64,000 nucleotides of DNA from Sphingobium phenoxybenzoativorans (GCF_001757355.1 NZ_MINO01000001.1:238900-302899); one strand, 5' to 3'; shown: positions 10,201 to 18,401, counted from the stretch's first letter. Numbers and translations are program-made. Notes: a model not told the origin generated them from the sequence alone.

Positions 10201-10698
10201 GCCGCGAATGGCATATTCGCCCGCATCATGGACCGTATCCGTGCGGACATAGCCGTTCGCCTGCAGCAGTTGCGCCAGCTTGTCGATTGCGATCCGTTCA
10301 CCCGGCGCGAGCCGTGCCACCAACTGCCGGATACGGAAGGGGGTGAGGGTGCGCTGGGTGAGCGCGTTGATCGTCGTAAGAACGAGTTGCGGTCCGCGCT
10401 GTGCGGTCTGCAGCGCATGAAGCCCCGCCAGCCTCTCCGACGCCGCGCGCAGAGAGGGCGAGGCGCGATCGTAGGGAAGACAGTCCCAGGCAGGAATGCG
10501 GATGACGTCCAGTTCCGGCGCGAACCAATGAACCGTGTCGGCAATGGCCTGCATCAATTGTTCGTCTGGCGCGACGAATACGGTACGGCCTGGAGCGGCG
10601 CGGGCAATGTCCGCCAGCATCCATGGCTGAAACCCCGCCGGGACGCCGGACAAGGTAAGCGGTGTCTTGGCCTTGATGATTTTCTGCAGGTCGGTCAC
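7231..10698 (-). CDS. mfd: Transcription-repair coupling factor Mfd
   Basis: ATP-driven translocase that removes RNA polymerase stalled at DNA lesions and recruits UvrA. The 1155-residue protein has the UvrB-like N-terminal modules, an RNAP-interacting CarD/Tudor-type domain (starting near LTPGDLVVHADHGIGRYDG), and a RecG-like helicase core. The core has Walker A GDVGFGKTEVA near residue 635, motif II DEEQ near 735 and TATPIPRTLQMAMSG. The C-terminal TRCF domain follows. Length matches the family. It lies 16 bases downstream of sdhE on the same strand. The helicase core is clearly homologous to that of the nearby divergent recG, as known for these families. Confidence 0.97.
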   Translation of the reverse strand: MTDLQKIIKAKTPLTLSGVPAGFQPWMLADIARAAPGRTVFVAPDEQLMQAIADTVHWFAPELDVIRIPAWDCLPYDRASPSLRAASERLAGLHALQTAQRGPQLVLTTINALTQRTLTPFRIRQLVARLAPGERIAIDKLAQLLQANGYVRTDTVHDAGEYAIRGGIVDLYPGGEPQPLRLDFFGDEIETVRRFDPSTQRTTENVEGFVLLPASEALLDEESIKRFRSRYRETFGATATGDPLYQAVSEGRRLAGMEHWLPLFEERLVPMFEHLGEHTVYVRDHGVTGAAEARFEAIRDYHANRLEARSANPGAYRPIDPALLYLGSGEWEDAVRTHAIHITSPFHEPESDRVLDFSVDSARDFAPERAQNVNIYEAVAKHLASLRLGTKKIVIASYSGGARDRLTGLLADHGVKKMVEANGWQQALGAAASGNVALVVLPLDHGFTAPDVALLTEQDMLGDRLVRRAKRKKSADAFLQELATLTPGDLVVHADHGIGRYDGIMSIPVGNAPHDCVALGYAGGDKLYVPVENLDVLSRYGSETDGVALDKLGGEAWQRRKAKMRERIREIAGELLKTAAARALRPAPVAEPDASGYPAFIDRFPYQETDDQDRAIADVLSDLGEGKPMDRLVCGDVGFGKTEVALRAAFVAAMAGMQVALIGPTTLLARQHFNNFEERFKGFPLKVGRLSRLVPAAEAKAVKEGLADGTLDIVVGTHALLTKGLEFKRLGLVIVDEEQRFGVTHKERLKSLKTDVHVLTLTATPIPRTLQMAMSGLRELSVIQTPPVDRLAVRTYVMPWDGVVIREALLREHYRGGQSFFVVPRIADLPDIEEFLRNEVPEVRPIVAHGQMSAGEVEERMSAFYDKRYDVLLSTTIVESGLDIPSANTLIIHRADRFGLAQLYQLRGRVGRSKTRAYAYMTTPADRIITETAEKRLKVLSDLDTLGAGFQLASHDLDIRGAGNLVGDEQSGHIREVGFELYQSMLEEAIMDAKAGGILRDRTKESFSPQITVDAPIMIPDDYVPDLDLRMGLYRRINELEDRQGIEAFAAELIDRFGKLPAPTQNLLKLIEIKQNCLTASVAKIDVGPKGALVTFQNDSFPNPPGLIAYVQKLEGTAKLRPDSKLVITRGWGDSASRLNGALQLSKGLAKVAGQ

Positions 10699-10714
10699 GG
10701 GCGTTTGCGCAAGC

Positions 10715-10987
10715 TCACGGTTCTATCTGGATGAAGTCAAGTTTTCGAAAGGCATCCATCATCGGCCCTTCAAACTGCGCCGGCACCGGTTGGGTGCCAA
10801 GGCCCCAGGCCATGATGTCGACATCCTGCTCCTCCAGAAACAGCTCGAACCAGGCGATTTCCGCTTCGTCCCAGCCTGTGCCGTAACGATTGAAAAAGCC
10901 GCCCACCATCAGGTCGGCTTCCTTCGTGCCGCGATGCCAGGCGCGAAAGCGCAGTCGGCGGAGGCGCGGATTGTCTTCCATGAACAT
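10715..10987 (-). CDS. sdhE: FAD assembly factor SdhE
   Basis: Small (90 residues) protein promoting covalent flavinylation of the succinate dehydrogenase flavoprotein. It shows the hallmark RGTKE (residues 19-23, the RGxxE motif) after LRFRAWH, then an acidic helical segment with WFELFLEEQD and a C-terminal Phe/Ile tail, as in the family. The start at 10987 (MFMEDN) or at the second Met, 10981, are both possible. It is the first gene of a probable sdhE-mfd operon (16-base gap) and is divergent from recG, with 84 bases between starts that must hold both promoters. This reading is well supported despite being easily hidden inside a long antisense frame over recG. Confidence 0.93.
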   Translation of the reverse strand: MFMEDNPRLRRLRFRAWHRGTKEADLMVGGFFNRYGTGWDEAEIAWFELFLEEQDVDIMAWGLGTQPVPAQFEGPMMDAFRKLDFIQIEP

Positions 10988-11071
10988 CCTTGCTGGCCCA
11001 GAGCGGGCACGAGAAATTGGCCCGCGGCCATTTGCATGGACCCCGCGGGCTGCGATAGTGGCGAGATAGCC

Positions 11072-13135
11072 ATGCGACCCGACATACTCAATCCGCTGTT
11101 TGCCGAAATTTCGGCCCTGAAGGGGGTCGGCCCGGCTTTGGCGCGTCCGCTGGAGCGGTTGGGATTGGCGCGGGCAGTAGATGTGGCGTTTCACCTGCCC
11201 ATCAGTTGGGTCGACCGGAAACTGACCGACACGCTGGATATGGCCGACGCGGGACGGATTATCGGCATTGTGCTGACGCCAGTGGAGTATAAGGCAAGCG
11301 GCGGCACTCGCGCGCCTTTCCGGGTCCATGCAACGGACAGCCAAGGCAATTATGTTTCGCTGATCTTCTTCGGACGGAATAGTGGCTGGCCACGCAAATT
11401 GCTGCCGATCGGTGAGCCGCGTTTCGTTTCCGGAAAGCTCGACCTGTATGGGCAGGATTTGCAGATCGTGCATCCGGACCATGTGCTGCCCACCGATGAA
11501 GCGAAGGATATCCCGGAGCGGGAACCGGTTTACGGTCTGTCGGAGGGGCTGACCAACAACCGGATGCGGGAACTGGCCGCCCAGGCGTTGCAGCGCGCGC
11601 CGGAACTGCCCGAATGGATCGAGCCGAGCGTGCTTGCTCACAGGGACTGGCCCGGTTGGCATGAAGCACTGGCGCGGGCGCATAAGGACCCGGCCGATGC
11701 GACAGCAAAGGCGCGCCTTGCCTATGACGAGATATTCGCCGGACAACTGGCGCTGATGCTGGTGCGCGCATCGTCCCGCAAACGGCGGGGCATGCCGGTG
11801 CAGGGCGACGGGCGTTTGCGATCCCTGCTGAAACTGCCCTTTGCGCCGACGGGTGCCCAGCGGCGGTCGATCGGCGAGATCGAGGGCGATATGGTGCAGG
11901 CCACGCCGATGCTCCGATTGCTGCAGGGAGATGTCGGATCGGGCAAAACCCTTGTCGCGCTGATGGCCTTGCTGAACGCGGTCGAGGCGGGCGCCCAGGG
12001 GGCGATGCTGGCGCCGACGGAGATTCTGGCCCGGCAGCATTTCGCCACCCTGCAGAAGATGTTGGCCGGTTTGCCCGTCAATATCGCCATTCTGACGGGG
12101 CGGGAGAAAGGAAAGGCGCGGGAAGCGACCCTGATGGGGCTGGCCGATGGCAGCATTCACATCCTGGTCGGCACGCACGCAATATTTCAGGAGGCGGTAC
12201 AGTATCGCAACCTGGCGCTGGCCGTAATTGACGAGCAGCATCGCTTTGGCGTCGCGCAGCGCATGATGTTGACGGCCAAGGCCGAACTGACCCCGCACCT
12301 GTTGGTGATGACGGCGACCCCGATTCCACGCACGCTGACGCTGACCTATTATGGCGAGATGGAGGTATCCCGGCTGGACGAGATGCCGCCTGGCCGGCAG
12401 CCGATTGAAACGAGAGTCCTTTCGGCGTCGCGCCTGGACGAAGTTGTTGAAGCGCTCGGCCGTCATATCGCAACCGGCGGGCAGGCCTATTGGGTGTGCC
12501 CGCTGGTGGAGGAAAGCGAGAACAGCGATCAGGCGGCCGCCGAAGCGCGGGCGGAGAGCCTGCGCATGCGGTTTGGCGATGCCATTGGACTTGTTCACGG
12601 GCGGATGAAGGGGCCGGAGAAGGATATGGTGATGGATGCCTTTGCCAGCAATCGGACAAAGGTGTTGGTGGCGACCACTGTGATCGAGGTCGGCGTGGAT
12701 GTGCCGAATGCAACTCTGATGATCATAGAGGGGGCGGACCGGTTCGGGCTGGCCCAGTTGCACCAGTTGCGGGGCCGGGTGGGGCGGGGCGACAAGCCGT
12801 CCGTATGCCTGCTGCTGCGCGGCGGCGCGCTGGGCGAGACATCGCGGGCGCGGCTGGCCTTGATGCGGGAGACCAATGACGGCTTCCGGATCGCCGAGGA
12901 AGATCTGAGATTGCGCGGCGCCGGAGAATTGCTGGGGACGAGGCAGTCAGGCGAAGCGCAGTTCCGGCTGGCGAACCCGGAGCAGATCGCAGCGCTGATC
13001 GATCTGGCGCGGGACGATGCGCGGCTGCTGATCGATAGGGACGGCGGACTGGATTCCGGGCGCGGGCAGGCGGCGAGGACCTGTCTTTACCTGTTTGAGC
13101 GGGATGCGGCGGTGGGGTTGTTGCGGAGCGGTTAG
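11072..13135 (+). CDS. recG: ATP-dependent DNA helicase RecG
   Basis: Branch-migration helicase that regresses stalled replication forks and resolves R-loops. The 687-residue protein has the N-terminal wedge/OB domain, Walker A GDVGSGKT (from residue 286), motif II DEQH (from 387), TATPIPRTLTLTYYGEM, and C-terminal HGRMKG and RGRVGRG motifs. The chosen ATG begins MRPDILNPLFAEISALKGVG, which matches the usual N-terminus; a reading frame continues upstream but overlaps sdhE on the other strand and is not conserved in character. Length is normal. Downstream is a 360-base gene-free gap with a repeat and hairpin. Confidence 0.96.
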   Translation: MRPDILNPLFAEISALKGVGPALARPLERLGLARAVDVAFHLPISWVDRKLTDTLDMADAGRIIGIVLTPVEYKASGGTRAPFRVHATDSQGNYVSLIFFGRNSGWPRKLLPIGEPRFVSGKLDLYGQDLQIVHPDHVLPTDEAKDIPEREPVYGLSEGLTNNRMRELAAQALQRAPELPEWIEPSVLAHRDWPGWHEALARAHKDPADATAKARLAYDEIFAGQLALMLVRASSRKRRGMPVQGDGRLRSLLKLPFAPTGAQRRSIGEIEGDMVQATPMLRLLQGDVGSGKTLVALMALLNAVEAGAQGAMLAPTEILARQHFATLQKMLAGLPVNIAILTGREKGKAREATLMGLADGSIHILVGTHAIFQEAVQYRNLALAVIDEQHRFGVAQRMMLTAKAELTPHLLVMTATPIPRTLTLTYYGEMEVSRLDEMPPGRQPIETRVLSASRLDEVVEALGRHIATGGQAYWVCPLVEESENSDQAAAEARAESLRMRFGDAIGLVHGRMKGPEKDMVMDAFASNRTKVLVATTVIEVGVDVPNATLMIIEGADRFGLAQLHQLRGRVGRGDKPSVCLLLRGGALGETSRARLALMRETNDGFRIAEEDLRLRGAGELLGTRQSGEAQFRLANPEQIAALIDLARDDARLLIDRDGGLDSGRGQAARTCLYLFERDAAVGLLRSG

Positions 13136-13495
13136 CGTTCCGCCCTTTCGCCGAACAGCTTCCTTCCCGGATCGCAGCGACCAACCGCACAAGCCCGTTT
13201 TTCTGGAATTTTTCTCTCCCGTGGCGGACCGAAGTTGCGGAAGTTGCGGGTATCCATTGATCCCGCAACTTCGCGCAAACAGAACAGAGCTACGCCGGCT
13301 TCCCATTGCCCGATTGCGCAATTTTCCCTGCTTTATCGTGAACCGATGGGCCTTGGTCTGGTCTATGGTCATGGACGGACGGCTATCATATGCGGCCGTG
13401 TGTAGGACAGGCGACGACATCTGCCATAGCGCGCCCTTTCCACGACGAAATGCTGCATCTGCGAAACAAACCGGATCATATTGCGTTGGCCGGTC
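13136..13495. other. Gene-free gap with 22-bp repeat and hairpin
   Basis: This 360-base interval between recG and the MscS gene holds no convincing gene; short frames here have no recognisable features. It contains copy 1 of the dispersed 22-bp repeat (13230-13251). Overlapping its right end is a perfect 11-bp inverted repeat: GAAGTTGCGGG at 13240-13250 pairs with CCCGCAACTTC at 13262-13272 around an 11-base loop. The stretch AATTTTTCT lies at 13207-13215. The hairpin lacks a T run, so it is not a classic terminator. No clear promoter for the MscS gene was identified. Confidence 0.6.
13230..13251 (+). repeat. 22-bp dispersed repeat, copy 1
   Basis: The unit is C, then two tandem GAAGTTGCG blocks, then GGT. 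It is identical in all 22 bases to copies at 17389-17410 and 25572-25593, all in the same orientation and all in gene-free gaps. Here the second block also forms the left arm of a perfect 11-bp hairpin. Function unknown. Confidence 0.85.
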
Positions 13496-14590
13496 ATGGC
13501 CAATCCCGTTACTGACCTGAGCTTCTCTGGCATCTCTCCCGCCGCCGCGCTGTCGATCGGCGCGTCCGTCGCGGTCGCCTTCGCCATTCATTGGGCATTT
13601 TTCGCCGTGGCGACCCGGCTCGCGCGCCGCGGCAAGAGCGAAAGTGACGATATACTCGTGGCTGCGGTCCGGCAGCCGACGCGCTGGCTTGCTGTGCTTC
13701 TGGCGCTGGCGGCGGGGTTGCAGCCACTAACGCTTGGGCCGCGTATCGGGAGCGTCTGGTCCATCGGGTCGAAGATGATTCTTGCCTTGCTGATTGGTTG
13801 GCTGGCGCTGCGTTTGCTGAAGGCGGGGCGGCAGATCGTCGAAATGAAAAGCGACATCAGCGTTGAGGATAATCTGAAGGCGCGCAGGCGCCATACGCGC
13901 GTCCGCATCCTTTACCGCATCATGCAGTTTGTGACGGGTTTTATCGTCGTCGCGCTGATGCTGATCGCCATTCCCGGCGTTCGCACGGTCGGCGTGACGC
14001 TGATGGCGTCGGCTGGTCTTGCGGGCCTCGCCGTGGGCGCAGCGGCGCAACCGGCGCTGAAGAACCTGATCGCTGGTATCCAGATGGCGTTCTCCGAGCC
14101 GATCCGGCTGGATGACGTGGTTATCGTGGAGGGAGAATGGGGGCGGGTCGAGGATATCCGCCTTACCTATGTCATCATACGCATCTGGGACGATCGGCGG
14201 ATGATCGTGCCGGTTTCCTATTTTCTGGAAAAGCCCTTCCAGAACTGGACAACCCAGACCAGCGACCTGTTGGGCACAGTGTTTTTCCATGTCGATCCCA
14301 CCGCCGACGTGGGCCGCATTCGCCGGAAGTTTGTGGAGGTAACGCAGGCCAATCCGCGATGGGACAAGCGGGTGGCGATCGTACAGGTCACGGAACATCG
14401 CACGGATGCGCTGGAGCTACGCGGCTTGCTGAGCGCGCGGAACGCCGCAGTGGCATTCGACCTGCGCTGTGAAGTGCGTGAGGCGGTCATGGAATTTCTG
14501 CGCAGGGAGATGCCGGAAGCCTTGCCGCGCAGGCGGCAGCTTCAGGACAATGACGAGGAGTTCACCAAGCGGTTTGGCGCTTCGGTATAG
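13496..14590 (+). CDS. MscS-family mechanosensitive ion channel
   Basis: Inner-membrane channel that opens under membrane tension to release osmolytes. The 364-residue protein has several N-terminal membrane segments (for example SIGASVAVAFAIHWAFFAV and MILALLIGWLALRLL). The MscS pore helix region follows, around AGLAGLAVGAAAQPALKNL, then the conserved beta domain with IRLDDVV, GRVEDI, YVIIRIWDDRR and IVPVSYF...NWT. ATG at 13496 was preferred to an in-frame TTG 15 bases upstream. The last 29 bases overlap tail-to-tail with the PilZ gene on the other strand. Confidence 0.93.
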   Translation: MANPVTDLSFSGISPAAALSIGASVAVAFAIHWAFFAVATRLARRGKSESDDILVAAVRQPTRWLAVLLALAAGLQPLTLGPRIGSVWSIGSKMILALLIGWLALRLLKAGRQIVEMKSDISVEDNLKARRRHTRVRILYRIMQFVTGFIVVALMLIAIPGVRTVGVTLMASAGLAGLAVGAAAQPALKNLIAGIQMAFSEPIRLDDVVIVEGEWGRVEDIRLTYVIIRIWDDRRMIVPVSYFLEKPFQNWTTQTSDLLGTVFFHVDPTADVGRIRRKFVEVTQANPRWDKRVAIVQVTEHRTDALELRGLLSARNAAVAFDLRCEVREAVMEFLRREMPEALPRRRQLQDNDEEFTKRFGASV

Positions 14591-14888
14591 ATACCAGCAT
14601 CAGCGCATAGTCGGCCTGAGCCACTGGATTTACGAACTCCGTCCCGATCCGGCCGTCCTCTACCCAGCGCACAATCGCGTCCACGGTGCGGACATGCGGC
14701 AATTCTATAATCAGCTTATCGCCCTTGCGCACATCGGCGTCGATCCGGGCCATCAAGCCCAGAGCGGAGATGTTGATCACCCGTATCTCGTGCATGAGCC
14801 CGCGCAAGGCGGCCTTGGTGCCGAAATCAACCAATTCCCGCTCTGCCCGGCGTAATTCACTGGGATTCTTCGCCGCTGCGCCACGCAT
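14562..14888 (-). CDS. PilZ domain protein, putative c-di-GMP receptor
   Basis: A compact PilZ domain. The arginine motif lies in RRAERE and the second signature in NISALGLMAR (form (D/N)xSxxG), followed by strands ending VRWVEDGRIGTEF. Such proteins bind c-di-GMP and alter motility, polysaccharide or other targets. From ATG 14888 (MRGAAAKNP) it is 108 residues. The frame opens as far as a TTG at 14957, giving 131 residues; neither has a convincing ribosome-binding site. It follows tyrS on the same strand by 36-105 bases depending on the start, so it may be co-transcribed. No partner domain is present, so its target cannot be read from sequence. Confidence 0.85.
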   Translation of the reverse strand: MRGAAAKNPSELRRAERELVDFGTKAALRGLMHEIRVINISALGLMARIDADVRKGDKLIIELPHVRTVDAIVRWVEDGRIGTEFVNPVAQADYALMLVSIPKRQTAW

Positions 14889-14993
14889 TGGTCCGACCAC
14901 TTGCACCACCCTGTTTTTTTCAACCCGAACCAAAGGGTTACAGGAAGAATGCTGCAACAGCGTGATGGAAAGTGGTTAACGCATCGCCTTCTA

Positions 14994-16211
14994 TCAGCTT
15001 GTGACCAGACCATGTTTTTTGGCGCCGAAGCTCACCTTATCCCCTGCGGAAAGCGTGAAGGTGGGGTCGGTCACGACCGAACCATTGACCCGGATGGCGC
15101 CTTCAGCCAGCTTTCTGCGGGCTTCCTTGTTCGAAACCGCGAAACCCAGAGCCACATTGGCCTGCACCACGGTCAGCCCCTCAGCACCGAGGCTGACGGT
15201 CGGGAGGTTCGCGTCGGACGAGCCTTCCTCAAAGGTTTTTCGCGCCGTTTCGGCGGCAATCTCCGCCGCATCGGACCCATGGGCGAGGGCCGTGGCGGCA
15301 TCAGCGAGAATCTTTTTGGCGTCGTTGATCTCTGCGCCTTCCAGCTTTTCCAGCCGGGCGATCTCATCCAGCGGCAGATCCGTGAATAGACGCAGGAAGC
15401 GCCCCACATCGCCATCCTGCGTATTCCGCCAGAATTGCCAATAGTCGTAGGACGGCAGGGCGTCGGCATTGAGCCAGACCGCTCCGTTCATGGTCTTGCC
15501 CATCTTGCCGCCATCAGCCGTGGTGATCAGCGGTGTGGTCAGGCCGAACACCTGCGTCCCGTCAACCCGCCGCGACAGTTCGATGCCGTTGACGATATTA
15601 CCCCATTGATCCGACCCGCCCATTTGCAGGCGGCAGCCCGAACGGCGAGAAAGCTCCAGAAAATCATAAGCCTGGAGGATCATGTAGTTGAATTCGAGGA
15701 AGCTCAGCGACTGTTCCCGGTCGAGCCGGGTCTTTACGCTGTCGAAGCTCAGCATGCGGTTGACGGAGAAATGCTGCCCGATATCCCGCAGGAAGGGGAT
15801 ATATTCCAGCTTGTCGAGCCAGTCGGCATTGTCGAGCATGATTGCGTCGGACGGGCCGTCGCCAAAGGTCAGGAACTTCTCGAAAACGCGCTTGATGCTG
15901 GCGACGTTCGAAGCGATCACGTCGCCCGTCATGAGCTTGCGCGCCTCGTCCTTGAAGCTGGGATCGCCAATCTTGCCGGTGCCGCCGCCCATCAGCACGA
16001 TAGGCTTGTGCCCCGCCTGCTGCATGCGGCGGAGCATCATGATCTGAACGAGGCTGCCGACATGCAGCGACGGCGCGGTGGGATCGAACCCTATATAACC
16101 GGGCACGATCTGGCGCGTCGCGAGCGCGTCCAGCGCCTCCGCGTCGGTGATCTGGTGGATATAGCCGCGCGTGTCGAGTAAGCGCAGAAGATCGGATGTG
16201 AATGTCGTCAT
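14994..16211 (-). CDS. tyrS: Tyrosyl-tRNA synthetase
   Basis: Charges tRNA-Tyr. The 405-residue class I synthetase has the HIGH-type motif as SLHVGS (His50-Ser53), the KMSKS-type loop as KMGKT near residue 235, and a C-terminal S4 RNA-binding domain (about 340-405, ending [12 protein letters not shown]). ATG 16211 ([20 protein letters not shown]) matches the family N-terminus; the frame extends 105 bases upstream but into the anmK gene on the other strand. It is divergent from anmK with only 40 bases between starts. The sequence is complete and ordinary. Confidence 0.96.
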   Translation of the reverse strand: MTTFTSDLLRLLDTRGYIHQITDAEALDALATRQIVPGYIGFDPTAPSLHVGSLVQIMMLRRMQQAGHKPIVLMGGGTGKIGDPSFKDEARKLMTGDVIASNVASIKRVFEKFLTFGDGPSDAIMLDNADWLDKLEYIPFLRDIGQHFSVNRMLSFDSVKTRLDREQSLSFLEFNYMILQAYDFLELSRRSGCRLQMGGSDQWGNIVNGIELSRRVDGTQVFGLTTPLITTADGGKMGKTMNGAVWLNADALPSYDYWQFWRNTQDGDVGRFLRLFTDLPLDEIARLEKLEGAEINDAKKILADAATALAHGSDAAEIAAETARKTFEEGSSDANLPTVSLGAEGLTVVQANVALGFAVSNKEARRKLAEGAIRVNGSVVTDPTFTLSAGDKVSFGAKKHGLVTS

Positions 16212-16251
16212 GGCGGGCGGCGCATAACATGGGGATTTGCGCTTGGGTAGC

Positions 16252-17340
16252 ATGTTGGCCATCGGTTTGATGTCTGGGACATCGCGGGACGGGATCGACG
16301 CGGCGTTGATCCGCACGGACGGGGAGGGAATCGCCGAATCGCTCGCCTTTCATGCGATGGCGTATGAGGACGGATTCCGCATGCGTCTGGCGGAGACATG
16401 CCAGCGGGCGATGGCGATGGACGCGCCGGGATTTGAGCCGCTGATCGCCTCCGTGCAGGAGGAGCTGACCGAGCTGCATGTGCAGGCGGTCGCCGACCTG
16501 TTGGGGCGGAGCGGGCGGATGGCGGAGGAGATCGGCGTCATCGGCTTTCACGGGCATACGGTGGCGCACAAGCCCGATCGTGGCTGGACCTGGCAGGTCG
16601 GGGACGGAGCCGCTCTGGCGGGCGCATTTGGCATTACGGTTGTCGGCGATCTGCGGAGCGCGGATGTGGCGGCAGGGGGACAGGGGGCGCCGTTACTGCC
16701 CGTCTATCATCAGGCATTGGCCTATGATCTGGCGAAACCCGTGGCGATCCTCAATCTGGGGGGCGTGGCGAATGTCACGTTTATCGGGGATGAAGGCGCG
16801 CTGATTGCTTTCGACACCGGCATGGCGAGCGGGCTCATCGACAACTGGATGCAGGCGGAGGGGAACATGCCCTATGACGAGGGCGGCCTTGTCGCGGCGT
16901 CCGGGCGTGTCGACGCAGCCGTGCTGGGCGCGATGCTCGACAACCCCTGGTTCGACGCGCCGCCGCCCAAGAGCATCGACCGGGAGGAGTTCACGATCGA
17001 TCCCGTGCGCGGCCTCGGCCTTGCCGATGGGGCGGCGACGCTGACCGCCTTTACGGCGCAGTCCGTGGCGCGGGGTATCCGCCTGTTGCCAGAGCGGCCC
17101 AAGGCGATTTTCGTCGCCGGGGGTGGACGGCACAATGGCACCATGATGCGGATGCTGGAGGAGGCGACCGGCATAGCCGTGTCGTCCGGCGACGATCTGG
17201 GCTGGAATGGCGACAGCGTCGAGGCGGAGGGATTCGCCTATATGGCGGTCCGTCGACTTCATGGTCTGCCGATCAGTTTTCCGGGGACGACGGGCGTGGC
17301 CGCGCCGATGACGGGCGGCGTTGTTTTCGCGCCGCATTGA
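16252..17340 (+). CDS. anmK: Anhydro-N-acetylmuramic acid kinase
   Basis: Converts anhydro-MurNAc from peptidoglycan turnover into MurNAc-6-phosphate for cell-wall recycling. The 362-residue protein opens with the diagnostic nucleotide-binding loop [10 protein letters not shown] (residues 5-14). It also has [35 protein letters not shown] and a C-terminal VAGGGRHN as in the ASKHA-fold family. ATG 16252 was chosen over an in-frame TTG 15 bases upstream. Divergent from tyrS. Downstream is the repeat-rich region, with the 22-bp repeat starting 49 bases past the stop. Confidence 0.96.
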   Translation: MLAIGLMSGTSRDGIDAALIRTDGEGIAESLAFHAMAYEDGFRMRLAETCQRAMAMDAPGFEPLIASVQEELTELHVQAVADLLGRSGRMAEEIGVIGFHGHTVAHKPDRGWTWQVGDGAALAGAFGITVVGDLRSADVAAGGQGAPLLPVYHQALAYDLAKPVAILNLGGVANVTFIGDEGALIAFDTGMASGLIDNWMQAEGNMPYDEGGLVAASGRVDAAVLGAMLDNPWFDAPPPKSIDREEFTIDPVRGLGLADGAATLTAFTAQSVARGIRLLPERPKAIFVAGGGRHNGTMMRMLEEATGIAVSSGDDLGWNGDSVEAEGFAYMAVRRLHGLPISFPGTTGVAAPMTGGVVFAPH

Positions 17341-17388
17341 CGGGGCGGTGGTGGAGCCGGAATCCGCTCATTCATTCGGCAAATCCAA

Positions 17389-17410
17389 CGAAGTTGCGGA
17401 AGTTGCGGGT
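17389..17410 (+). repeat. 22-bp dispersed repeat, copy 2
   Basis: All 22 bases match the copies at 13230 and 25572 (C, two GAAGTTGCG blocks, GGT), same orientation. It lies between anmK and the 11-bp array, 33 bases before the first array unit. No accompanying inverted copy is seen here. Confidence 0.85.
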
Positions 17411-17443
17411 TCTGATGCGTTTTGACCGGATTTTGCCCGGAAA

Positions 17444-17663
17444 GTCGCATGTAGGTCTCACTAAAGTCCCATGTAGGTCGCATGTACGTCCCATATGCGT
17501 CCCACTTACGTCCCACTTACGTCCCATGTGCGTCTCACTTGCGTCTCATGTGCGTCGCACTTGAGTCTCATGTAAGTCCCGGTTGCGTCGCACTTACGTC
17601 GCATCTGCGTCGCGGTTGCGTCGCATGTTGGTCTCACCCGGGTCGCGGGTGAGTCACAGGTGC
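17444..17663 (+). repeat. Tandem array of 20 units of a degenerate 11-bp repeat
   Basis: Cutting the sequence at each GTC gives exactly 20 consecutive 11-base units with no insertion or deletion. The consensus is GTCSCAYKTRC. Columns 1-3 (GTC) and column 5 (C) are invariant in all 20 units, column 6 is A in 17 and column 9 is T in 18. Column 4 uses all four bases (G 8, C 6, T 5, A 1), and columns 7, 8, 10 and 11 also vary. Because 11 is not a multiple of 3, every reading frame cycles with an 11-residue period; on the minus strand this gives repeats such as RRKCDATGTYM. No spacers exist, so it is not CRISPR. I do not know this element. Confidence 0.9.
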
Positions 17664-17880
17664 GGCCCGGTTCGGCGCCGGGCAGGCGGTTTTGGTCAGC
17701 GGGTTTTGGATATTGTTCCATGCGGGGGAGTAGAGCATGGGGCGGGGGATGTAGGACAGGCGTTCAGGGCATCGATATGAGTGTGCGTTGCGACCTCAGA
17801 GAGTATGACGGCTAACGACCATTCATTGTCATTCCCAAGCTATTCCCCTTATGCCTCAAAGCGGTCGTAAATTCAGAGTC

Positions 17881-18222
17881 ATGGGGAGATTGAAGTTGGC
17901 TGCGCGAGAATTTGTCAGAGCATGCAAGGAAGAGCGAGATGCATTGCTCGCCATGTTCAGCGATGCATCCGCAGGCACGATTGTCGGGCAGCACCTCGAC
18001 GCAGCACAGTTGAACTCGGAACAGCGTCGTAATGTGATCGCCGCGCTCGACGCGGCTCTTACCGACACGTTCTACACTTTGTTGATGGGCCTTGCTGGCG
18101 AAGCCTCACTTGGAGGGCGGCAGCAGGCATATAGGCTGTCAGATGAAATGGGGCGGCCTATCTCGCCGTCTGAACATGCCGACCTTGGCGACCTCGCATT
18201 TGAGGCTTTTCAAGCCGATTGA
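17881..18222 (+). CDS. Small hypothetical protein
   Basis: A 113-residue acidic helical protein that I cannot assign. It reads as a real protein: balanced composition, with amphipathic segments around REFVRACKEERDALLAMF and NSEQRRNVIAALDAALTDTF, then a Gly/Leu-rich middle and an acidic tail. No signal peptide, membrane segment or catalytic motif is visible. ATG 17881 is preferred; the frame also allows ATG 17851 (ten residues longer). Base composition looks lower in G+C than the flanking housekeeping genes. It sits between the 11-bp array and the palindromic repeat pair, in a region that looks like an accessory insertion point. Confidence 0.6.
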   Translation: MGRLKLAAREFVRACKEERDALLAMFSDASAGTIVGQHLDAAQLNSEQRRNVIAALDAALTDTFYTLLMGLAGEASLGGRQQAYRLSDEMGRPISPSEHADLGDLAFEAFQAD

Positions 18223-18279
18223 ACGTCTGAGTTCGTAGTTAAAGGACTCACAGCAGACTGTCTCCTATCCACCCTTTTC

Positions 18280-18368
18280 CGTCATCCCCGCGAAAGCGGG
18301 GACCCAACACGCCTTGGGCACATAAGGCGTGGGAGGCGAGATGGGTTCCCGCTTTCGCGGGAATGACG
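18280..18368. repeat. Palindromic intergenic repeat element A
   Basis: The arms start CGTCATCCCCGCGAAAGCGG (from 18280) and end CCCGCTTTCGCGGGAATGACG (to 18368). Each arm is itself a smaller palindrome around GAAA/TTTC. The whole forms a long imperfect stem of the REP type often seen between genes in sphingomonads. It occupies the 3' side of the small hypothetical gene. Confidence 0.8.
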
Positions 18369-18401
18369 AGTCATGGAATAGATGAGGCAGCTAACCACCC
18401 C

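Noticed and set aside
10988..12763. Long open frame antisense to recG, continuous with SdhE
   Set aside because: Only the final 90 residues (SdhE) look like a protein; the rest is the shadow of recG.
17444..17663. CRISPR array
   Set aside because: Units are 11 bases and directly adjacent with no spacers, no leader and no cas genes nearby.
17259..17721. Repeat-protein gene on the minus strand over the 11-bp array
   Set aside because: The 11-residue repeat appears in every frame because the unit is not a multiple of 3. The two candidate frames are short, overlap anmK or spacer, and lack a good ribosome-binding site.
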